NCBI RefSeq assembly: GCF_018873765.1 | Contig: NC_057916.1 | Coordinates: forward strand, 28,247,501-28,311,500 | Direction of reading: 5' to 3' | Length of the DNA stretch: 64,000 nt | Origin: Telopea speciosissima | Lineage: Eukaryota; Streptophyta; Magnoliopsida; Proteales; Proteaceae | Part shown: positions 22,552-34,400 of the stretch, piece by piece | Position numbering within the stretch: position 1 is the first letter of the stretch | Layout: each line of letters starts with the position of its first letter | Notes under the pieces: generated by a model | The model's input: only the letters and a program-made list of their open reading frames with translations | Databases searched by the model: none | What the model was told of the DNA's origin: nothing | Position numbers and translations under genes: made by a program

Positions 22552-25500
22552 TTATTGCAACTGATACGATGAAAAGCTGAAACCTGACCTTCCTTCGTTT
22601 GTGGACTTCAACTCAAGCTTCTGAAATGGGCTGCAAGTTGGAGTTGAGAATATATTCTTCAACTTCATAATTTAATTATGAAAATGAGAATGGTAATAAT
22701 AGAACAACAAAAATTGTGAACGTAAGGTCAGACCCATCGTACGTATGGAACCAAAGCCATGGCCCTAATACAAAAAGAAATTTTTTTTAAAAAAAAAAAA
22801 GAAGAAAACACGCCACTCGAGTCAATGACAAAACAACACAAATTGTAAACAAAAGGTGAGATTCATCAAAAGTATGGAACTGAAGACCTGGTCCAGATTC
22901 AAAAGAAAAAGAAAATATGCCATTTAAGTCATTCTATGCATCTACTCAGCTCCAATAACTTTCAACTTCAAATCAATCAGAAGTTAAAGACTGCTGGAGG
23001 AATTTGTTAAATTTGGTGTTGACAATGTTAGATCATGTTGGGTGTAAGTTCAACACAGGCCACAGATTTTCGGTTTTCACCAAAGATCAACCAAACTTTT
23101 TCATACAGAATGACCAAGGAGTGCAAAAACCACCGATATACATAATCTTTGGGGGTTTTATTTATTTTTTTTTTTTGGGGGGGTGGGGGGCGCAGAAACT
23201 GTATACCAAATAAAGGGGCTCCAGGTCTCTGCTCTCATTCAAGAAAAGCATTCAGGGCTTTGCACCAAGCTAGCATAATTAGGGAGCAGAAGACCGGAAT
23301 TTGTTTCAATTATCCTTCTCAGTATCTAAAGAACAACCAAGTTCAAGCATGCTTCAAAATCAGATAGTTGATCTTTCTTCATTTCAACTTGCCAGGTAAT
23401 ATAAACAGGAAGGTTTCTTTAGTTGATACACTAGTATGAATCGCTACTGGTTCGAAACCAATAGTGGCAGTTGTTTCAATATGTCAAGGGTATAAAAGCC
23501 ATGATTGAAAATTAGTTGATGATACATTTCCCTATATATTTTGTGCCATGTCTGATATATGAAGACAAACAGATGTACGAACACATGTTACATTCCATTC
23601 TGGTACATGATTCAATGATGTAATTTTGCCTGAAAGAAGCGGTCCTGCTGTTATGCTTCAGATACCACTCCTTTGTGCTTTTCACCAGTCAGTCATTAGG
23701 TTTAGGAAAATGATGGATGGTCTAATTTTCTTGTGAACAGGTTTAATAGATCCTAGTTAGATAAGCTAATCCTAAATGTAGGACTGCTTAGTCCAGTGTA
23801 TCTCCCATGCACATATTTATTGGCATCTTTTTCTTTTTTCTTTTTTTTTTTTTGTGGGGGGGGGGGAGGGAGGGGGGACAAGAGATTCATTTACAAAGAC
23901 CAACCTAAAAGGGCTTCAACTCAATACATGTCCTGCTTTTGCAGGGTCCTCAGAGGGGTGAACTGGAGATGGTCCTAACCTCCAACATTGTTTGCCCAAA
24001 GTGGCGCCTCTCAAACACAAACCAGTATTTTGGTGCTGGCAGCTTGAGCTTTTACCATTACACCAAGCAACGGCAGCTAAATATCTAATATAACAGTCCA
24101 CCTTGGTTTTACTAACTTATTTTAATATTATTGTTACCCTTGTTTTCCAAAACCTAGATGTTAGCTTGCCATACGTGAGAATCAGTCAACAATTCCAGCC
24201 AAATTATTAAAGCCAAATATGACCTTATCTTGCCTTGATGCAATTTCAGTGGACAAGAAACCCTTTCTTGATTTAATGTTTCAACAAAAGAGGGGGGGGG
24301 GATCATCAACTCTTTGGTGTCTACATAGTTTAGTTGTCAAAAACACCCTTCCTCTCATATTCTCACCTTTTATTCACCAAATTTCTAATGAAAATAAACA
24401 CATTCAGTCATCAAAAGGACAAATCACTCTTCCTCTTCACCACCACAGTTATTAGGGACAGCAACAAGTCAGGCTTGGGGAAGGTTTAACCACTATGAGC
24501 CAAACCTAATTTGATCTGCCCTTAAGCATGCAAGGGAGTTCTGATTTACAAGGACGAGTGTAGGGCTCAGAAGGCAAGTCGGGGCATGTTGGAGTGCCAG
24601 GTTTTGTTGCTGTAAGGCGGGTGTTTAGGAAACTCCGGAGAAATGTTTTAACTTGCTAAATTCTGTTTGATTCAAAATTATCTTTGGGTACATTGTTAAA
24701 TTTCCCAGAGGAGGGGTGGATACTTGGTATTGCAATCTTAGCCAACAAAGGAATTTGATCTGAAGTTAAAAAAAATATGGGCAGACACTGTCATTCAGAA
24801 ACAATACAGGGCAAAAATTTACTCAACAAATATGGGTAAAAGAAATAACAATTGCGCTATCATGTATACCTGCTGTTAGGATCATAATAGAAGCCATTGA
24901 TGGAGCCATCGCTACAAGAGAAGCAGACATAGTAAAAACCAGCAATGGTTAAGCCGCAGTCTATTCCAACATTCACAAAGTACTGCTCTTTCCACCTCTG
25001 AGCAGGGAAAACAGAAAGGCTACATTAATAATTGATTCAACATGAGCTTCTTCCACAGTTGCTGAAACATTTGAGAATTGAGTACTACCATAAATACATA
25101 AGGGTAGTTACTCAGGTCCAAAGATTTACCACCATCAACCTCCACTTGACTCTGAAAATGGAAAAGATCATTCAGTAAAACAATTTTGCACATGGAAGAC
25201 AACCATGATTCTCTTTATCTATTTTTTTCCCCCAGGTGTGTGTGTGTGAGAGAGAAAATCATAATGTCTTACTGAGAGTGGAGAGAAAGATGGAAATTTG
25301 GACCAGTGCCTCACGTCATCTTCTGGCCTGTTAAAATGTAGAAGTTTTGAGCTAAAAGGAGCATAAAAGCAGCCCTACTTTTTCAAACACAAAGTACAGA
25401 AGCACCCAATATCATTCAATAAACCCATTATAATCCACAACTACTTCTATCAATTTGAAGGAAGCTCTTCAAACATCATAATGTCCCCTGATAAGGGATT

Positions 25501-26546
25501 GGACAAAGGTGACATACGTTGCTTCCCACTTGCCAGTGAAGAAAGTATAGTTCTTTGTATCAACGATTTCCCCCTCCCAGAATGTCACCACCTGAAATAT
25601 TTATTAAAAAAAAAAGAGATGTTGGATGAAACAAGGCCTCAAATAATTACTTAAATATCTTCAACAGGTTATAGGATTTAAGGTATGTAAGGTTTCTTCT
25701 TTGAAGAAAACAAGCATGAATCAAATTGTGTTGCAATAGGAATATATTCAAAAGTCGAGAGCTTTATTTGATTCAAGGTCAATTACATCAGTAGTCAAGG
25801 CAATTAACTCTTTTTTTCTTTCCCTTCTGTTGGGGGTGGGGGGATGAATGCCAAAATGGAACTTATGAAAACAGTCTTTTGGCAGACCACTGGAACAGTA
25901 GTCCCAAGTTGATCGAAAAAACCAAAATATTTAATTTCAGTCATCTAAATGAAGCACATGTTTAAATAAAAAATTTTAATTTGCAGCTAGTGGTTTTTGG
26001 AAATTTTATTCAAAACACTTCAGAACCATTGATGGGCTAGGCTGGGTTAGAGCGAAGAAATAAATCAACTTCTCCAACCAACATTTTAATTATCTATATT
26101 TATATCTTTCAATGGTGAGGAAAAACATGCATAGCATAGGTCTTGTTTCAAATATGACCTCGAATAGAGCTGTTTGGAGGGCAAGGATCCATGTAGCCGA
26201 CCCCATTTAGTTGGGATAAGGCTGAGTTGTTGTTGTATATTTATCAAAATATTTCACTAAAAATTAAACTGAAATTACTGAAGCACCAAAATATTTCATT
26301 TTAAAAACCAACAAAAACAGTAACTAACATAAACAGTCACTAATCAAATTTTATAACTATTGCCTGTATACCAGGATCACCAACCCAATCATCTGTTCAA
26401 ATCTTATCAAATTAAAAAAAAAAAGGGAATTTTGTTAGAAGGTACAAGTCACAGATATTTACTTGAGCCCTTTAAATATCCATAAGATATGAAACATGTG
26501 ATCTGTATTCTTCTGAGATAGAATTTAAAAAAAAAAAATTCTTTTA

Positions 26547-26581
<35 letters not shown>

Positions 26582-28380
26582 TGTGATAGACTTGGCTTCT
26601 ACCACTGGTAACCAGAGAGGATGCCTACAGGAAAAATGGCTGAAGCTTGGGGAGTTCGACTGGAACTTCATCTTCGACAAGGAGAATTGAACAGCGATTG
26701 GAGGAGTTTGACTCACACTTGGACTTCAGCAAAGGACGGCGACTTCGACGGAAGAAGGCAGCGGCAGCTACAAACCAGGTAGGAGTTTTCTCTCCTCTTT
26801 TTTTTCCTGATGTTCTCTGTCTCACTTCTTCTGACTCTCGCTCTGCCGTCTCTGCTCTCCTTTTTTTTTTTTTTTCACTGGGTCGAACCCTATATTTCAG
26901 AGGGAGGGTGGCGGGAGCTGTCACTGGAAAGGGCGGTGGGGGCTGTCGCTGAAAAGGGGCAGTGGGGTTTGTTGCGGACTTGCGGTTTAGGGTTGCTGTG
27001 ACATCACAGAGTTTTTTTTTTTTTTTGAAATCAAGGGAGGAGAGGGTTGTGGTGGAAGAAAAGGGTTCTGGGTTTCTGGTTGAGTTGAGGGATGGGTCTG
27101 GGTTTGGATTCGACCTCTGTTTCCACAGAGTCGAACTTTTCTTTCTTTTTTTGTGTTTTCGTTGTTTCAGCAAGGTAGAAGGGGATGGGAAAGGTGGGGC
27201 TGGGCTTTCAGAGGGGTCGGAGGAGAGGGGTGGGACATGGGAGGGTGATACGCAGGTTTTTTTATTTATTTTATACTGCTGCTGGTTGCACAACAGGTAA
27301 TGGAAGAAAGGGATAGAGAAGAAAAAGAAAGGGTTGAGAGAGATTAACAGGGAAGGAGTTGGATCCTTCGGCTCTGATACCAAATAATGGGGGACCGGAA
27401 AGGAGAAAGGAGAAGTTTGGAAGAAATCAGAATTGCAGGAAGAAAAGAGAAGAAACCGTGGAGAAGAAGAACCGGGGGGGGGGGCAGGGGGGGGGGGGGG
27501 GGGGGGGGGGGAAGGAGGAAGAGGAGTGCACACACACACAACTCAAATTCAATTCATTCTTCATTCTCTCTCAAATACGTTGGTTACAACCATATAAATA
27601 AGAAAAAAAAAGACTTTAAAAAAGGAAACTACTCTAGGACTCTTGATGATTTAAAACTATTCCTACATATCCTACCCAAATTAAAGATCTCCTTACATAA
27701 TTAACCCAATAAAATAAACTTCCTAAAATCCTACTAGATCCAAACACTCAAACTGGACCCGGTTCATCTCCGTGCAACTGGGTTTGGGTCGGCCCGGTCC
27801 AAGATTCTCCTGCATCAGGGATTATAACAGATCATAAGTTTTTCTTGCAAAACAGGAAGTTTATAGCCCTTTACGATTCTGAGTTGTGTACAGCAGCTGC
27901 AACACCATTCGAACGAAACTCGTATACAATCGATAGAGGACCCCTGGTCGATCCCAGTTGGCTGATCTCCTTGCTTGGAAAAAAAAATAATCCAAAAACG
28001 AGAAAAGAAAACAGCTTCTTCCTTGACCTAGCAGTACTCTATTTGCAGGAAAGACTACCTTCAATAGGTCTCTACCATAGTATCAATCCTCAACTTCATT
28101 ATAGTTGATTGGACGTTCTTTACAAGCTCTAGAACTTACTGCCTTTCCTCAGTTCTAGGGCTTGCAGAGAGAGAAAAGAAGGAACATAATCTGGTCGACT
28201 CTCAAAACTCTTCCAGCTCTAATACCAAGTTAAGAATTATACAACTAATATGTTAGGGAAGGACAAAAAAATGGTAGATGAATAGCCAGTTCCAGGTGGT
28301 GGGGGAAGAAGAAGGAGAAAGAAGAGAGAAAAGAAGAAGATACGGAAGAAAAGAATGTTGATTAGTGACCCACATAGTAT

Positions 28381-28419
<39 letters not shown>

Positions 28420-31400
28420 TAGAATATTACAAGTATGGCCCTTAAAACGCTGGATATTATAACTAAAGACATAAACACCTAAAGTTCCATGGACACCGTC
28501 ACACACTACTATTCTAACAATAATATAGTAACTCATATATTGGCTTTTTAACTCTATGGTTCAGAACATCGACCAGCAGACCAAAGAATAATCAGATGTT
28601 TCTTTATTAGAAGGCACTCATCTAAAGATAATTGAGGCTAACCAAAGCTGATATCCCCCATCCACTAAAAAAATTTTGAACAAGATCGCAGATATTTAGT
28701 TCTTCATTTTGGCTTAAAAGTAAGTCTCTCATTACAACTAAATGATTTAAGAAATCATCAAGATCGGTAAATTTTCCTACAAAATGATTTCATCTGGGTA
28801 TTATAGTGGAAGCTTACATGCAAATCCTCCCACAGAATGGTAATTTATGACAGAACTATAAATCAAAACATGGTCAGCATTGGCTGGAAGAGAAGAGGAT
28901 AGAGATAAAGATGACAATGCGATTTCTTGGGGTTGGGGAGTAGAGAATTGCATCCCAAAAGGAAAATAATATGGTCAGAAAAGTGAAGGCATAGTACAAA
29001 AACTTGTTAAAACTCGATCGAGATTTCGAGAATCTCGAGTAACTCGGTCTGACCGAAACGAAACACCACTTCGAGATGAAAAAATGCAATAACTCGGTCG
29101 AGATTTCGGTACTTTGTAACATCTTGCCGAAATATCGGCAAGATGTTACAAACCCAAGTTATAAAATGTCAAAATCTCAGGAGTCTCGGTCGAAATTTCG
29201 ACCGAGAGCTCACAAGGCTTGCTTTTTTCATTTTCTTTCTCCCATTTCTTCCTCCTTCACTTCTCTTTGGTGATTTTTGAACTGGCCTTCGAATCTTCGC
29301 CGCATCTAGGGACGTAGTGGATCATTTTTTGTGGACGACATCTTCTCCTACCTAACCCACCAGCCTTACCCGTACATGCTCCCAGAGCCGTCATATCACA
29401 GTGGATCAATGGGTAGTCGTGGTTATTCACACTTTGGTGACCCATATCCTAGGATAGGTTACCTTCAACATGTTGATGATGATATTTACATGGTCACTGT
29501 GGATGACCACTCGTTTCTTCTCCCAGACTATGACGTAGCATTCATATGTCCTATAGTCGAAGAACAATGCACGTCGGCTCCACCGGACTATGGGTGGGGT
29601 CAATCCTGGACGACGGAATAATTATTATTAGTAGACATTTGTGTCACTTGATGACTACTTGACTTGTACTGGGAATTTGGGATATTGATGTTATTGACTT
29701 ATTGTACTTAATATTATGAATTATGAGTCATTGAATTTATGTTTCCAAGTGAATTTATTTGTTTAAATTGCTTATCAGTCATTATGTCCTCTAGTACTTA
29801 AAGTTTTAAACAATGTGTATGTGTAACTAAGTTATACATTAGGCTTCGACCGTATACTGCCAATCAATGGTGCAAATTCAAAACACCACTTTGGGTGACT
29901 ATTTTTGCAATTTGAACATTTACATGTGTTTATATAGGCTAAAATAGGGTTTCCATGAAGTTTCACGCCTTAACTTCGCCTAAAACCCACCGAAATGACC
30001 TATTGAAACCTTGCAAAAAAAATACAATATTTCGACCGAAATATCCAAAATTTCAGATATTTCGGTCAGACCGAAATACCGAAACGAAATGAGATTTTAA
30101 ACATTGAGTGAAGGTGATGGCAATGATGACTTAACTGTTTGTGATTATTAAAGAAAAAGAAATCACAGCACTAACAATTTGACTTCCAGAAGCAAGTAGA
30201 AATTCCTCAATGAAATGCAACGTGTGAAAAAATACTGAAATATATGCAGGTAATCCTTAAAAATAAACTTCGTGAAAGCAACAACCTTTATATAAAAAAC
30301 AGGTAGAAGGAAATAAGGGAAGAAGATATACTATCAGATTTTGGAGTTTGGACTGCACAGATATTGCGTCAACTAACATGGTTAATCAACAGCTAAGTTT
30401 CAAATAGTATTTCATAAAAAATTGCCAGTAAATCACTGGGAAAATATGACATATATTACTACTTATCAGGCGTATTTTCACAAACAGAACAAAGATAAGC
30501 AGACTGTAACCTATTGAAATACATAGAAAAAGGAATAATAAAACCAAAGACACTTAGTTATGCATTCTTGATGGAGAGAGTTCTTACAGGTGTGTCAGCC
30601 GAAGGAACATTAAGGGCTTCCATTGTGCCACATAGATAACCATGATCAAGGTCACAACCTTGTATCCGCACATTAACCCTCCACGCTTCATCCTTTTGTA
30701 TGCTTGAAACATTTTGAGTTCCAGCAAAAGCCTGAAAAACCAAACTTTTTGTGGTGAAGAATGAAGAGTCTAAACTTGATATAATTGAAGTCGGATCACT
30801 TCTCAACTAATTTAATAACATCACTCGATATAAAATTTGGTTGTATGCTTGTGATACAAATATGATGCCACTTCTATCAATCTCCATTTATGTTATATCT
30901 TGCTTTCAAATATTAAGATGTCAATGTTACCAAAGTATTGCAGTATTATTGCTGACTGCCTCAGCATTTCCTGGTCCTGTGATACAGGTTTGTTTACAGG
31001 AGCATACTACTTATCAGTCCCCTTTTCTTCATAAAACAGATCAGTTGGGCCCATTAAAGCAGGCTGATTGGGTTCTCGGACCGTTGCCAAAATCAAGTTG
31101 CTTTCTGAGTTTCCTATGTGGGTTTGTTTGGCATTGACCTGATTCCCCTCCCTTTCCTGGTCCAAAAGACACTTTCTTGCGGTGGCCTATAAGTAATTTC
31201 CTCCCAAAAGCTACAATGCTACATAGTGCAGCAATTGCTCCTCTATGCTATTTGTTGGGTTTGGGCTTTATGGGACGAGCGAATGAAGAATTTTTAACAA
31301 AAAGGAAACAAGTTTTACAAGATTCTGTTGGATACTGGTCAACTTTTAACAGACCGGGCTTATCTTCCAAGAAGTTTGAAGACATAACCTCAATACTGTT

Positions 31401-34400
31401 GATGGCAGTTGGTGGGTTTTCCTGAGTTTAAAAGGTCTGTGCACATATATACACATGTACTTTTGTATAGTTCATTTCTCTTTTGCATGTGCTGTATCTG
31501 ATTTATGCCCATTCTCAATTAAAGTTTTCTGTTTTTAGCCAATCAAAAACAGGGAAAAAAAAAAAGAAAGAAGATCATGCAAGGGGAAAGTCATCAAGTT
31601 AAACATCACACTTGATAAAAAAAAATTCATCCCAAGTTTTAACTTTTTGGTGACGTACTCACCACTCTTCTAGATCAGTCCTACAATTCGGCGAGTTTCT
31701 CAGATTTCTGAGAAACCGAGACGAGATGCCATACAATTCTCAAAAGTTCAATTTCTCGGCGAGATCTCGAATCTCGGTTTCGACTCAGTTTTTTGCCCAT
31801 CTAACTCGTCTCGACTCAGCGAAATCTCGGCGAGTTTTGAGTTTCTCAGTTTTCTGAGAAACCCAAACGAGATGGCATACGGTACATAAAAGTGCAATAT
31901 CTCGCCGTGCGAGATCTCGGATCTCGGGTCGACCCATGGAAATGACCCTTCTACTATGTATTGACTTACCTAACTCGACATAATTCGACATATCTCAGAT
32001 CTTGGGTCAAGATCTCGGGTTGACCCATGGAAATGACCCATCTACTATGTATTTACTTACCTAACTCGACAGAACTCTTATATGCTTGCTGTGGAGCACT
32101 ATATGCAACATTACAGCCACATTAAGTCATGGGAAGACTATGTGACACTAGCGGGGACTGAATACTTGATTCAAAGTCATTTTATGTGATGATAGTTGTA
32201 ACAGTGTTAAACAGTTTGATGTATCAATTTAGCATTTCTAATTCTTATTTAAGTTATTTAGCTATTAATTGAATGTTTTGCTTGCTCTCTATTACTAAAT
32301 TATGTGTAGAGTAGGGTATTTTAGTACGTCACCGCCTACCAACCTATGGTCCGAATTGAAACTTATATTTGGACTTTGTTTTTGCAAAATCTGATAGTGC
32401 CATTGTGTTTAAATGACCTAAAATAGGCTGAATACCAAGTTTCAGACCCAAACTAGGTCTAAAACCCACCGAGTTGAGGCTTCAAGTCAAAAAATAAAAA
32501 TAAAAATGCACTAACTCGGCGAGATCTCGACTCGACTCGATTTTTCCAAGAGCCGAGTTGGTACCGAGACCCGAGTTTTAGTACCTTGGATACTTGATGC
32601 ATACGAACATAGTCCTAGCATTAAAACTTGTCTACCATAAAACATTAGCAATGTGTTGAGGATGTGGAAACGGATGAGTGGAAACTCTTAGAGGAATAAA
32701 AGTATAAAACAAGAAATGAATAGATCTACGTGAGAACTTAGGAGGTGGCCCAAACAGGAACTGTAGTCAGTATATTAGATTAAGAAATACATTATAACAT
32801 CATAAACATAGAAAGACATCTCAAAGTTCTACTTGGAGTTAATTAACTTTCATGGGCTCTTATAAAAAGCTCACCTGTCCTACACTCAGGAGTGTAAAAG
32901 CAGGAGGTAGAGCATGTCCCTGGTTTGCACCTTGGCACATAAGAAAACATTTTATGTTAGAGTAACGTATATAAATACCGTAGAAGCCAAATAAGAGTGA
33001 GACAGAGGAAGAAACGTAACAATATAGTTCTGAAGTATCTTCTTCCTCACGGCATTCAAAACAACTTATAAGAAGCAACCAACAAGTCCAATCTTAAAAT
33101 TAAACAGTCCCCATTCTGATAGCCGTATTTAGATAGAGTGGTAGAATAGCTTATTCTTTTTCGTTCCTTTTTTTTTTTTTATGCCAGGGGGGGGTCTGGG
33201 AATCAAAATTTAGCAAAGTTGCCATTTCCAACATCCTGGTTCACTTCAAGCCTTTTTTTTTTTTTTAAAGAATTATATACCCATCTAGGAAATTGATGGT
33301 ATTTTTTATAGCATGGAAGAGAAACCACTGAAAAACATCCTTCAGTTGAAAGATGCTCAAAATGCTGTGAAGCTAGGAATATGAGACAGCCCCCCAAGGA
33401 AGAGATTGCCGAGCTCAGGACCAGGTTCTTCAGTTAAATCCTCCAAAACAGGGTGGGCTGTCAAGAACACAATTAGATAGTTGGCTCCAGGTCTGGGATT
33501 CAGAAAATGTAGAATTAATTCAACAACAGACCAGATTGAACTGGCAAAGGAGATGGGTTTTAATGATGAACTTGTGTACTTCAATAACAAGGAATAACAC
33601 GAGCACAAGACATTGTTACAGAATTATAAATAAGTAGCTGCCCTTTTTGGCTGCCTTGGAAAGCAAACTACTACTGGTACTGTGTCCAAGGAGAGGATTT
33701 TGATGGCGGGGGGGGGGGGGGGGGGGCATTGTTGGAATCTTTACTGCTGTATTTCTGAGGTACTGATTGGTAACAATTGGAGCAACATAGTGCCAAGACA
33801 TTTCAGTTGCTAGTAGCCTAGTCCTCCCATGGAAAGAAATTATATAGCAGTTTTTACAAGCAAAATTGTGACCGTCAATGTCAAGGTTTTAGGTTTCGGT
33901 TTCGCCCGGCCACGAAACCGAGATCTCGGCGAGATAATGTTTTTTTTTTTTTTTTTTTTGAGATCGATGGTAGGTTTCGGTGGCCATATGGCCAAGATGG
34001 GGGCTGAAACTTGACATTCCCCCTATTTTAGGACTTCTAAACACAGTGGAACCATTAGTTTTTACAGATTCAAACCCAAAATGGTACTTCAACTACGGAC
34101 CCTAAGTTGGTAGTCTACGGCGTGCGTGAGGTCTACCCTAGGCTATTTCATAGTCCATTCAATGTTTAGAACTCATAAATAATTAAAGTAGAAGTGCAAA
34201 ACAACTTAAATAAGCATTAGGAACTAAAATACATCACACCATAAACCATTACATACTACATAATGATGGACTGATTGTTCATAATTGTTAGAAACCTTTC
34301 CAAAGACATAGTCACATAGATTAAATAAATCGAAGCACGTACTGAAACGAGTGTCGGGCCGGATCATCATAATGACCACGTAGGTGGTGTTGTTGTTGTC

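Noticed and set aside
26625-27539. Minus-strand open frame of 304 residues
   Set aside because: It runs across the LTR, the primer-binding site and a pyrimidine-rich leader, is mostly Pro/Ser/Lys low complexity, and passes through long homopolymers. Not a gene.
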